Assembly (NCBI RefSeq): GCF_000308675.1
Contig: NZ_BAGE01000044.1
Location: forward strand, 124,001-188,000
Source: Nocardia paucivorans NBRC 100373
GTDB lineage: Bacteria; Actinomycetota; Actinomycetes; Mycobacteriales; Mycobacteriaceae
DNA: 64,000 nt
Direction of reading: 5' to 3'
Below the pieces are notes generated by a model. It saw nothing but the letters and a program-made list of their open reading frames with translations, had not been told where the DNA came from and searched no databases. Shown here piece by piece: positions 50,188 through 60,069 of the stretch. Both the position numbers and the translations under genes were made by a program. Position 1 is the stretch's first letter. Every line of letters starts with the position of its first letter.

Positions 50188-50813
50188 GGCTCGCCGCGGA
50201 GAACCGCCATGACGGCGTCGAGGAACGGCTGACCACCCATGACGTAGCCACCGGCGACGGCGCCGACGAGCAGCCCGATGGGCCCGGTGATGATGCTGAG
50301 GAAGCCGAGACCGATCAGCGCGCCGAGCAGACCGCCCAGCACGGCGCCGACCGCGACACCGACGACGTTCTCCTGCAACTCGTTGGTCAGCTGCGCCATG
50401 GAGCCGACCTCCCGCATCTCACCGATTTCCGCGGCGGTCGCGGTGGGGGTGAGCTCCAGTTCGTGCCCGTCGTCGCTGATCTCGTGCGCGACGGAGACCT
50501 TGCTGCCGGAGATCTCGTAGGTCAACGGCACCTCGGCGACGACCTCACCGTTGTCGGCCTTCAGAACCGCGCGCTCACCGTCGGAGGCGAGCTCGAAGCG
50601 GCCGGCCTCGACGGAGGTGGTGATGGTGCCGGTCTCCCGATCGACGGTGGTCTTGTATCCGACCCCCTTGTCGACGCCTTCGGTTCGGAGCTGCTCGGTC
50701 GACTCGGTCGACTCGGTCGTCACCGGGGCCGGATCGGCGTGCACGGTACCGGCGGTGACCCCCAGAGCAGCGATGGTCAGAAGAGTGGTGGCAGCGAAAG
50801 TGCCGAACTTCAT
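50184..50813 (-). CDS. Secreted/envelope protein with C-terminal glycine-rich membrane hairpin
   Basis: 209 residues. Signal peptide about 1-26 (ends TVHADPAP), a beta-rich middle (KTTVDRETGTITTSVEAGRFEL), then a C-terminal hydrophobic glycine-zipper (VGVAVGAVLGGLLGALIGLGFLS, GPIGLLVGAVAGGYVMGG). This looks like the Nocardia-type DUF8020 group. The ATG at 50813 with AAGGA upstream is preferred over a GTG 21 bases earlier. It is translationally coupled to the LppU-like gene, so the two envelope proteins may interact. Confidence 0.8.
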   Translation of the reverse strand: MKFGTFAATTLLTIAALGVTAGTVHADPAPVTTESTESTEQLRTEGVDKGVGYKTTVDRETGTITTSVEAGRFELASDGERAVLKADNGEVVAEVPLTYEISGSKVSVAHEISDDGHELELTPTATAAEIGEMREVGSMAQLTNELQENVVGVAVGAVLGGLLGALIGLGFLSIITGPIGLLVGAVAGGYVMGGQPFLDAVMAVLRGEP

Positions 50814-51612
50814 TACCTTCAGTTCCTTACTCACATGAAACCGGCTTGCGGGGCCGGACGACGGGCAATCCTACGCCGCGCACCGACCTTACCCAGGATT
50901 GGAAAGGACTGGGCAACTCCATAATTTGAATGGATATATTTCATTGAAAATAGCGAATGAAACAATTGCGGCGCCCGGCCACGAGACCCGTGTTTGTCAC
51001 GAGTCGCCGAACCTGCGTTTATCAGGAGAATGCCAATACATCCGAGTCGGCGGCCGGGGACACATCCACCATTCGGCGCCCGAACATTCCCGCCCACCCT
51101 CCGAAAATAGTGACGGCGATCACGGCGGGTAACACGCCCTCGACACAACCACCATCCCGACATCCCGTCGTCGCCGCCCGGGTGGTTCATCCGTTCATGG
51201 GTATTGCGCTCGCTCCGAGCGGATTCCGAGCGGAAAGAACACGACGACCGACACCGAAGCCCACGCTCCCCGCAACCGCCACGAACCGGGCACACCAGGG
51301 CGAGGGCTTCGTTCCGCCGAACCGCCCACCCCTCGGGACGGGCGCCCACCCGCTCCCAACCCCGGCACCGATCGGGTCGGCAGTGAGATCCGAGTGGCCG
51401 CGCCCATTCGCCGAAACCGGCTCACACCAAGCGTGTTCCGGTGGGATCCCACCCCCGGAGAAATCGGAGGAGATCCACCGACACCTCGGTTGCAGTGCAG
51501 GGAGGGCGGGCCGAAGCCGATCGGCCACCCGGCGGTTGCCCTCTTCGGGAGACCGCGGGTTCGAATCGTTCGGCTCGGGTGGCCGCGCCGCCCCTACGTC
51601 ATCCGGCGGGGA
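50814..51612. other. Gene-poor region between envelope operon and TetR
   Basis: About 800 bases. The first 170 bases contain an unusually A/T-rich stretch (about 50910-50980) that may be the promoter region of the envelope operon. The rest has long open frames without coding composition or recognisable products. A T-loop-like ggttcgaatc occurs near 51560, but no tRNA can be folded around it. Confidence 0.5.
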
Positions 51613-52227
51613 TCACCGCACGATGATCGGCACCAGGTAGCGCCGGGCGAATTCGTCCATTTCCGCCTCCGTTTCGAGCCGGACCGCAGCCCCTGGCGTG
51701 AGGATGAACGAGTGCACCACCCGGCAGACCACCTCCATACGCTCGGTCATATCCGGAAGCTCGGACAACAGTCCGCGTTGCACCGCACGCTCCAGTGCGA
51801 TCACGGAGGTCGCAACACACATGGCGAAGACCTCCGAACCCTCGGTGGTGAGGTTCACCACGACCCGCTCGGGCTCGATCGTCAACATCCGCTGCACCAG
51901 GGGATGGTCACGCCACCGGGACAGCACGGTGACGAAGATATCGGCGACCAGGTCGGCCACGTCATCATGCCGGTCGGCCAATTGCGCCACCTCGGCCAGG
52001 ACCGAGCCGACCTCGCGACTCACCACGGCCTGCACCAGGTCGTCCCGGGAGCCCACCCGCCGATAGACGGTCACCCGATCCACACCGGCCTGGCGCGCCA
52101 CGTCCTCGACGGTCGTCTTCTTCACGCCGACTCGTTCGAACTGCACCAAGGCCGCGTCCAGAATGCGCGATTCGATGCTGTCGTCCCCGCCTTTCGGGTT
52201 CACTGAAGTGGTCGATGCGGCCGTCAC
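51613..52227 (-). CDS. TetR-family transcriptional regulator
   Basis: 204 residues. Helix-turn-helix in residues about 18-65 (ILDAALVQFERVGVKKTTV, then VARQAGVDRVTVYRRVG). C-terminal ligand domain typical of mycobacterial oxidative-metabolism TetRs. The GTG at 52227 has GGGA 5 bases before; a TTG at 52236 is an alternative. Divergent from the three-gene oxidation operon and probably its repressor, through the repeated CAACATT half-sites at 52260-52292. Confidence 0.9.
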   Translation of the reverse strand: MTAASTTSVNPKGGDDSIESRILDAALVQFERVGVKKTTVEDVARQAGVDRVTVYRRVGSRDDLVQAVVSREVGSVLAEVAQLADRHDDVADLVADIFVTVLSRWRDHPLVQRMLTIEPERVVVNLTTEGSEVFAMCVATSVIALERAVQRGLLSELPDMTERMEVVCRVVHSFILTPGAAVRLETEAEMDEFARRYLVPIIVR

Positions 52228-52259
52228 GGTTCCCAACCTAGCAAGTCACAGGCCATCTG

Positions 52260-52292
52260 CAACATTCTCAAACTAAATGTTGCTACAACATT
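52260..52292. promoter_or_regulatory. TetR operator cluster
   Basis: The perfect palindrome aatgttgctacaacatt (52276-52292; arms 7, spacer 3) is accompanied by a further half-site, caacatt, at 52260-52266, which also forms an inverted repeat with aatgttg. The palindrome overlaps the predicted -35 element of the divergent operon, so binding would block its transcription. Confidence 0.75.
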
Positions 52293-52319
52293 GCAATACG
52301 ATTTGTTGCTTTGTATGGT
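52291..52319 (+). promoter_or_regulatory. Predicted sigma-A promoter for a leaderless mRNA
   Basis: TTGCAA (52291-52296), 17-base spacer, TATGGT (52314-52319). Only six bases separate this -10 element from the A of the ATG at 52326, which has no Shine-Dalgarno. That spacing places transcription start on the ATG itself, as in many mycobacterial leaderless genes. Confidence 0.6.
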
Positions 52320-52325
52320 CGGGTC

Positions 52326-53219
52326 ATGGCTGAGACGGCTGACCTGACGCGGCCCACCTACCGCGACGAGGAACACGCGATCAATCCGCGGGACGTGCAC
52401 TTCGATTTCGATACCGTTCCGTTGCACTACATCCCCGGTGAAGTACTCGCCACCCATGTCGTCAATGTGATGCATCTGGTCCTTCCGGAAGGCGAGCGGG
52501 CCATGGCCCACTGCCTCGCGCAGGCCCTGTCCCACATCGATGACGAGCGGCTGCGGGAGGAGGTACAAGGCTTCATCGGCCAGGAGGCCATGCACGCCGA
52601 CAGCCACGAAGCCGCGCGCAAGCGTCTACAGGCACTGGGTCTGGATGTGGACTCGTATGTGTCGAAGGTGGCCTGGCTCGTCGACCGCATCCTCGGCGAC
52701 CACGGTCTCACCGGCCGCGCCGAACAGGAATGGCTCAAGGAACGCCTCGGACTCTTCGCCGGAATGGAGCACTTCACCGCCGTTATCGGCGAATGGCTGC
52801 TCAATGCGGACATCCTGGAGGAGAAGGGCATGCACCCGGCCATGCTCGATCTGATCCGCTGGCACGGCGCCGAAGAGGTCGAGCACCGCAGCGTCGTCTA
52901 CGACGCGTACATGTACGTCGACGGCAGTTACGCCCGCCGGGCCCGCACCGCGCTGCTCGCGACCGCCACCCTGCTACCGCTGTTCATCCTGTCCACCGCC
53001 TACCTGTACCGCAAGGATCCCTCGCCGGACAAAGGACGGTTCTGGGGCCGGCAGTTCCTCGAGGCCACCGCCCGCGGGGTGATCCCCAGTTGGACGGTGT
53101 TCTTCACCGAGATGCCGCGTTATCTGCGGCGCAACTTCCATCCTTCCCAACTCGGCCCGATGGACAAGGCGCTGCGCTACCTGGCCCATTCCCCCGCCGC
53201 CCGCGGACACCGGGACTGA
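52326..53219 (+). CDS. Metal-dependent hydrolase-like protein (PF10118 type)
   Basis: 297 residues. Several His and Glu residues in helices suggest a diiron-like or other metal site: GFIGQEAMHADSHEAARK, EHFTAVIGEW and WHGAEEVEHRSVVYDAY. This matches the family annotated as metal-dependent hydrolase (PF10118), whose reaction is poorly known. A hydrophobic helix (LLATATLLPLFILSTAYLY) follows around residue 210. First gene of an operon with a ferredoxin reductase (9 bases downstream) and a flavin monooxygenase. The helix pairs E-x-x-H, the neighbouring reductase and the similarity in layout suggest a membrane-associated oxygenase fed by the reductase rather than a hydrolase. Confidence 0.85.
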   Translation: MAETADLTRPTYRDEEHAINPRDVHFDFDTVPLHYIPGEVLATHVVNVMHLVLPEGERAMAHCLAQALSHIDDERLREEVQGFIGQEAMHADSHEAARKRLQALGLDVDSYVSKVAWLVDRILGDHGLTGRAEQEWLKERLGLFAGMEHFTAVIGEWLLNADILEEKGMHPAMLDLIRWHGAEEVEHRSVVYDAYMYVDGSYARRARTALLATATLLPLFILSTAYLYRKDPSPDKGRFWGRQFLEATARGVIPSWTVFFTEMPRYLRRNFHPSQLGPMDKALRYLAHSPAARGHRD

Positions 53220-53228
53220 GGCGAGATC

Positions 53229-54275
53229 ATGGCGACGCCAACGGAGTTCACCCCGCCCCCGCCCCTGCGGTTCCTCGACGCGGCCATGGGCGCCTACCGC
53301 AGGCTCTTCGTAACCGGCCGCACCGCACCGCTACTATCCCGATCGAATCCGGTACGCCGCAGCGGATTCCATCTGAATCTCGTCGTGGATGACATCCACG
53401 ACGAAGCCGCCGACGTACTCGGCTTCACTCTGCGCTCGGCAAGCGGCGAACCGCTACCCGCCTGGCGGCCCGGCGCGCACATCGACCTGTTCCTCCCCTC
53501 CGGTAAACAGCGGCAGTACTCGCTGTGCGGGGACCCGAAAGACCGGACACGCTATCGCATCGCGGTGCGGCGCATCCCCCACGGCGACGGCGGATCGATC
53601 GAGATGCATCGCGGAATCCGACGCGGCGATCCGCTGCACGCCCGGGGCCCGCGCAATGCGTTCACCTTCGTGGACGCACCGTCGTATCTGTTCATCGCGG
53701 GCGGTATCGGTATCACCCCGATCCTGCCCATGGTGCGAGCGGCGGGCGACCGCGGACACCTCGTCTATGTCGGCCGCAGCCGGGTGACGATGCCGTTCCT
53801 GGACGAACTCCCGGAAACCGCCGAGATCCGCCCCGACGACGAATACGGCGTCCCCGATATCCCCGACCTGCTGCGGCGCGCCCGCCCCGGCGCGGCCGTC
53901 TATGTCTGCGGTCCGCCGCCGATGCTCGACGCGGCCCGACAGGCCATGTTCGACATCAATCCGACCGGTTCACTCCACATCGAACGTTTCTCTGCGGAAC
54001 CGGTGACCAACGGAACCGAATTCGATCTCACCCTGGCCCGGACCGGCCTCACCATACGGGTCGGCGCCGGCGAGACCACGCTCGCCGCGATCCAGCGGGT
54101 CATTCCCGATGCCCTCTACTCGTGTCGGCAGGGTTTCTGCGGCACCTGCAAAACCGCGGTTCTGGCCGGGGAGGTCGACCACCGCGACCGGATTCTGCCC
54201 CCCACCGAACGCACCGACCACATGTTGCCCTGTGTCTCCCGCGCGGCGGGCGACGAACTCGTCGTCGACCTGTAG
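53229..54275 (+). CDS. Ferredoxin reductase / oxygenase reductase component
   Basis: 348 residues. Order: N-terminal extension, FAD domain (RQYSLCGDP), NAD(P) domain (FIAGGIGITPILPMVRAA, VYVCGPPPMLD) and a C-terminal plant-type 2Fe-2S ferredoxin with cysteines C299, C304, C307 and C335. This is the phthalate dioxygenase reductase/VanB layout, which passes electrons from NAD(P)H to an oxygenase. The ATG at 53229 lies 9 bases after the previous stop. Its natural partner is probably the metal protein upstream. Confidence 0.93.
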   Translation: MATPTEFTPPPPLRFLDAAMGAYRRLFVTGRTAPLLSRSNPVRRSGFHLNLVVDDIHDEAADVLGFTLRSASGEPLPAWRPGAHIDLFLPSGKQRQYSLCGDPKDRTRYRIAVRRIPHGDGGSIEMHRGIRRGDPLHARGPRNAFTFVDAPSYLFIAGGIGITPILPMVRAAGDRGHLVYVGRSRVTMPFLDELPETAEIRPDDEYGVPDIPDLLRRARPGAAVYVCGPPPMLDAARQAMFDINPTGSLHIERFSAEPVTNGTEFDLTLARTGLTIRVGAGETTLAAIQRVIPDALYSCRQGFCGTCKTAVLAGEVDHRDRILPPTERTDHMLPCVSRAAGDELVVDL

Positions 54276-54336
54276 AGCCGACCGGTAGCAATCCCGGAAC
54301 CGCCCCGCACATCCGATGGAAGGACCCCTCCGAACC

Positions 54337-55800
54337 ATGGCCTCATCGACCGAACACCGGCATATCGTCATTATCGGAGCCGGTTTCAGCGGGATCGGTC
54401 TCGCGGTCAAACTACGCGAGGCCGGCTTCGACGATCTGGTCGTTCTCGAGCGGGCCGAGGACCTCGGCGGCACCTGGCGCGCCAACACCTATCCCGGTTG
54501 CGCCTGCGATGTGCCGTCCCACCTGTACAGCTATTCGTTCGCCCAGAACCCGAACTGGTCGCGCACCTACGGCAAACAGGCCGAGATCCTCGACTACATA
54601 CGTAAGGTGGCGGCCGAATTCGATGTGGTACGCCATATTCGCTACCGCACGGAACTACTGGACGCGCGCTGGGACGAGTCGCGCTCGCTCTGGCGGATCG
54701 AAACCAGTCGCGGCAAACTCACCGCCGATTTCCTGATCTCGGCCACCGGCCTGTTCGCCGAGGCGAAATACCCGGACCTACCGGGTCTGGACACCTTCGC
54801 CGGCACCAGCTTCCATTCGCTGCACTGGGACCACGACCACGACCTCACCGGCGAACGGGTGGCGGTCATCGGCACCGGGGCCTCGGCGGTGCAGTTCATC
54901 CCGGAGATCCAGCCGCGGGTCGGCCGGCTGGTCGTATTCCAGCGGTCGGCGCCGTGGATCGTGCCCCGGCTGGATCGTCGCACCCTGGGACTGGAGCGGT
55001 TGTTGTTGCGGCAGTTCCCGGTGGCGGGTAAGGCCATCCGCGGCAGTTGGTTCCTGGCCATCGAGAGCTTCGGCCTGGTGGGATTCGTCGACAAGCGTTT
55101 CCGGCATCCATTCGAACTGCTCGGCAGGCTGCAACTACTGCGGCAGGTGCGCGATCCGAAGCTGCGGAAGGTGCTCACCCCGGATTACATGATCGGCTGT
55201 AAACGCGCCATCTTCTCCGATGCCTATCTGCCCGCCCTCGACCAACCGAATGTCGAGGTGGTCACCGACGGTATCGCCGAGGTTCGGCCGCATTCGATCG
55301 TGACCCGCGGTGGTATCGAACACCCGGTGGACACGATCATCTACGGAACCGGTTTCTCCTCGCTGCCCAGCGCGTTCGAGCGGTTCATCGGACGGGAGGG
55401 CCGGTCGGTCGCCGATCTGTATCGCGAACAACCCCAAAGCTATCTCGGCACCACCCTGGCGGGCTTCCCGAACTTCTTCTGCACCCTCGGCCCATTCGGC
55501 GCGGCCGGGAACCAGTCCGCCATCTTCATGATCGAGTCCCAGATCGCCTATATCGTCGACGCCCTCACCACGATGCGCGCCCGCTCGGTCCGCCGGCTCG
55601 AGGTGAAACCGCGGTTCCAGCGGGCGTTCCTGGCGGAAATGGAACGCCGCAGCACCTCCACGGTGTGGGTCACCGGTGGGTGCATCAGCTACTACCAGAC
55701 CCCCGACGGCCGCAATGCCGGCCTCTACCCCAATTGGAGTTTCGAATACCGGCACCGCACACGCCGCTTCGACACCGAGGCGTACGAGCTGAGCGCATGA
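54337..55800 (+). CDS. FAD-dependent Baeyer-Villiger-type monooxygenase
   Basis: 487 residues. FAD Rossmann motif GAGFSGIG near residue 14, the GGTW motif (LGGTWRANTYPGCACD), a Baeyer-Villiger-type fingerprint FAGTSFHSLHWDHDHDL (F-x-G-x-x-x-H-x-x-x-W-D, as in EthA), and the second NADP Rossmann GTGASAVQ. The enzyme should oxidise a ketone or a sulfide using NADPH and O2. The ATG at 54337 is used; GGAAGG is 12 bases upstream. An ATG at 54316 would add seven residues. Third gene of the TetR-controlled operon; converges on gdhA. Confidence 0.92.
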   Translation: MASSTEHRHIVIIGAGFSGIGLAVKLREAGFDDLVVLERAEDLGGTWRANTYPGCACDVPSHLYSYSFAQNPNWSRTYGKQAEILDYIRKVAAEFDVVRHIRYRTELLDARWDESRSLWRIETSRGKLTADFLISATGLFAEAKYPDLPGLDTFAGTSFHSLHWDHDHDLTGERVAVIGTGASAVQFIPEIQPRVGRLVVFQRSAPWIVPRLDRRTLGLERLLLRQFPVAGKAIRGSWFLAIESFGLVGFVDKRFRHPFELLGRLQLLRQVRDPKLRKVLTPDYMIGCKRAIFSDAYLPALDQPNVEVVTDGIAEVRPHSIVTRGGIEHPVDTIIYGTGFSSLPSAFERFIGREGRSVADLYREQPQSYLGTTLAGFPNFFCTLGPFGAAGNQSAIFMIESQIAYIVDALTTMRARSVRRLEVKPRFQRAFLAEMERRSTSTVWVTGGCISYYQTPDGRNAGLYPNWSFEYRHRTRRFDTEAYELSA

Positions 55801-55849
55801 CATCCCGGGTGCGAATCGGCGCGGCGATATCCGGTCCGACGCCGACAAC

Positions 55850-57603
<1,754 letters not shown>

Positions 57604-59490
57604 GTGACCCTCTCCATCGCCGATGAGTATTCGATCGGCACTTCTGCTCGTCCCTCCGCACAACTCCTCGGGCAACTCGATACCTTCATCGACGCGATGC
57701 GCGCCGAAGAGCCCTACGTCCTCGGTTTTCCCGGCAATCTCGATTTCGCGTTCGGCAGGCTGGCCGGTCTACTCGACATCTTCGTCAACAATGTCGGCGA
57801 TCCGACCAGCGCGGAGAAGTCGGGGGTCGGCGCCAAGGCGATGGAACGCGCCGTGATCGACTTCATGGCCCGCCTGGCCAACGGCGAACCCTCCGATATC
57901 TACGGCTACGTCGCCGCGGGGGGCAGTGAGGCCAATCTGTTCGGTCTCGACCGGGGATGCACCCTCCTACCCGACGCCAAGATCTACTGCAGTCGCGCCG
58001 CGCATTATTCGATCCGCAAGAACGCCCGGTTGATGCGGCGGGAACTGGTGGTCGTCGACTGTGACGAGCAGGGGCGAATGGACACCGCGGCACTCGCCCG
58101 CGCCTGCGCCGCCGATCCCGGACACGGCGCCGTGGTGGTGGCGACCATCGGCACCACCATGTCCGGAGCCGTCGACGAGGTCGACGCCATCATCGATGCC
58201 GCGGCGGCGGCCGGACGGGTCTACGTCCATCTGGACGCCGCGCTCGGTGGACTGGTCGTTCCGTTCACCGACCTCGGGCCGATATGGGGATTCACCCGAC
58301 CCGAGATCGGCAGTATCGCGGTGAGCATGCACAAAGGTCTGGGTATGCCGGTGCCGTGCGCGGTGGCCTTGTGCCGATCGGAGCTGGTGCACACCAAGGT
58401 CGAGGGCGAATACGTGGGCGCCACCGATGCCACCCTCGTCTGCTCGCGCAGCGGACTGGCGAGCGTACTGCTGTGGTATTCGCTGGCGACCAAGGGAAGA
58501 ACCGGGCTGGAACACAATGCGCGTACCGCGCTGGCGACGGCCGCCCACGCCGTGGACCGTTTCACCGCGGCGGGGCTGAATCCGCAATGGAACGCGGACT
58601 CCATCGTGGTGGTGTTCGACCGCCCGGCCGAATGGATCTGCCGCAAATATCATCTGGCCACCGAGGGGAATCGGGCGCATATCGTCACCGTGCCGCATGT
58701 GCGTCCGGAGATGATCGACGAACTCTGCCGCGATATCACCGCGAACCCATCGGCCCGACCGGCCATCGTCGAAGACCCCGATCCTGCCCTGGCGACGACG
58801 GTGTCGACCTGGCTGCACGACTACATCGCCCGACCACACCCGAAACTGGGCCGGTCGGGCGCGATATGCCCCTTCGTGGAACCGACCATCCGGGCCGACG
58901 GCCTGGTCGTCCGGGTCGCCGAATGGGATCGGCGATACGGCCTCGAGGAGATGGAATATCTCATGGACGATGCCGTGGCCGGGTTCCACACCATCGCATG
59001 GTCACACCCGGCCCCGAACCGCCAGGCTCTGGTCATCGCGCTGCCGAACCTGCCGGAACATCAGTGGGAGTTGATCGACCGGGCGCACCGACAGGTCAAG
59101 GACCGGGTCGTGGCGCAGGGCCTGATGATCGGCGAGTTCCATCCCCGCTGCCCCACACCGGCCGCCCGCAATCCCGATTTCCCCGTCAACCGTTCACCGG
59201 TGCCGTTGTTCGCAGTGCGGCGCATGGCGTCGCACGACATTCTCTTCCTCGCCGACGAACCCCGCTGGTTCGCGGCCTACCACAACCGGTTCGGGGCCGA
59301 GTTCGCCCAGGGACGAATCCGCGACCCGCACCTGTGCGCCCGCTACGCTGCGGCGGCGGCCCGGCACGGGTATCCCGAGCACCCCGGGCCGGAGACCATC
59401 CACACCAGTGCCGCCATCCACGCCTACGAAACCGGACTCGTGGGCCGGGGGGACGATTCGGGCGACAGATGGTCTCACTCCTTGGAGTAG
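57604..59490 (+). CDS. PLP-dependent decarboxylase fused to DUF6875-like domain
   Basis: 628 residues. Residues about 1-390 are a group II (histidine decarboxylase-like) PLP enzyme: GYVAAGGSEANLFGL, HLDAALGGLVVPF (Asp211 near the PLP nitrogen) and SMHKGLGMPVPC (Lys244 for PLP). From about residue 408 a second domain begins HPKLGRSGAICPFVEPTI and continues through ALVIALPNLPEHQW, HPRCPTPAARNPDFPVNRSPVPLF (as separate blocks) and ARRMASHDILFL-like text. This resembles DUF6875, found next to or fused with amine-related biosynthetic enzymes. The GTG at 57604 follows AGGTGA by 5 bases. It likely decarboxylates an amino acid (His or aromatic) as a step of a small pathway. Its end overlaps the PPOX gene tail to tail. 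Confidence 0.85.
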   Translation: MTLSIADEYSIGTSARPSAQLLGQLDTFIDAMRAEEPYVLGFPGNLDFAFGRLAGLLDIFVNNVGDPTSAEKSGVGAKAMERAVIDFMARLANGEPSDIYGYVAAGGSEANLFGLDRGCTLLPDAKIYCSRAAHYSIRKNARLMRRELVVVDCDEQGRMDTAALARACAADPGHGAVVVATIGTTMSGAVDEVDAIIDAAAAAGRVYVHLDAALGGLVVPFTDLGPIWGFTRPEIGSIAVSMHKGLGMPVPCAVALCRSELVHTKVEGEYVGATDATLVCSRSGLASVLLWYSLATKGRTGLEHNARTALATAAHAVDRFTAAGLNPQWNADSIVVVFDRPAEWICRKYHLATEGNRAHIVTVPHVRPEMIDELCRDITANPSARPAIVEDPDPALATTVSTWLHDYIARPHPKLGRSGAICPFVEPTIRADGLVVRVAEWDRRYGLEEMEYLMDDAVAGFHTIAWSHPAPNRQALVIALPNLPEHQWELIDRAHRQVKDRVVAQGLMIGEFHPRCPTPAARNPDFPVNRSPVPLFAVRRMASHDILFLADEPRWFAAYHNRFGAEFAQGRIRDPHLCARYAAAAARHGYPEHPGPETIHTSAAIHAYETGLVGRGDDSGDRWSHSLE

Positions 59491-59893
59491 TCCGTGCTCA
59501 GCCAGCGTTGCGGTCGCATGCGGATGAGGATCGATCCGGGCCGAACGTTCTGCTCGGCATAGGCAGTTCCCTCCGTCTCGCCCAGATAGCGCACCGCAAT
59601 GGACGTGCCGTTTCGACGGTGGCCGGTTCGATAGCGGTGACGGGCCCCTCCACCGTGACATACCGGTACGGGGGCTGCTCCACCTGGGCGGTCAGGGAGA
59701 AACGGCCCGCGGCCCGGATCAGTTTCTCCTTCACCGATCCGGTGTCGGTCCAGACGACCACCTCACCACCCGGCTCGTAGGCGTACCAGATCGGCACCGC
59801 CAGCGGGGCCCGGTCCGGCCGTTCGACGGCGATCACCCCCACGTGGAGATCGGCCAGAAACGCCTCACGCTCTTCCTTGGTCATCGTCGGCAT
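59475..59893 (-). pseudogene. PPOX-class F420-dependent enzyme with frameshift
   Basis: Residues 1-95 from the ATG at 59893 are a normal PPOX/split-barrel F420-binding protein (VPIWYAYEPGGEVVVWTDTGS, YRYVTVEGPVTAIEP). After about 59605 the frame is wrong. The next frame gives the expected C-terminus: AVRYLGETEGTAYAEQN, then SILIRMRPQRWLSTDYSKE and a stop at 59475. A single missing base near 59602-59610 (minus strand: after gaaacggcacg) explains this. Uncorrected, the product is 131 residues ending at 59498. AAAGGA lies 7 bases before the ATG. Either decay or a sequencing error. Confidence 0.82.
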
Positions 59894-60069
59894 CGGACAA
59901 TCCTTTCAGGCTCGGGGGAATCGCGATCGGCAACCATCCGGGGTGTCGCCGTATTTCCGGCACCTCCCCGGGACCGCTGCCCCGCTCCATGAACGAACCG
60001 GATCGTCCGAGCATCCGGGGCGCGACGGCTCCCTTGCGTTTCGTCCGGCCCGGATATGCGGTAGGTGAG

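Noticed and set aside
51540..51590. tRNA-like T-loop (ggttcgaatc)
   Set aside because: No acceptor stem, anticodon arm or D-arm can be paired around it.
50957..51640. 227-codon plus-strand frame in the gap before TetR
   Set aside because: Product is low complexity with no conserved motif, lacks a ribosome binding site, and runs into the end of the TetR gene on the other strand.
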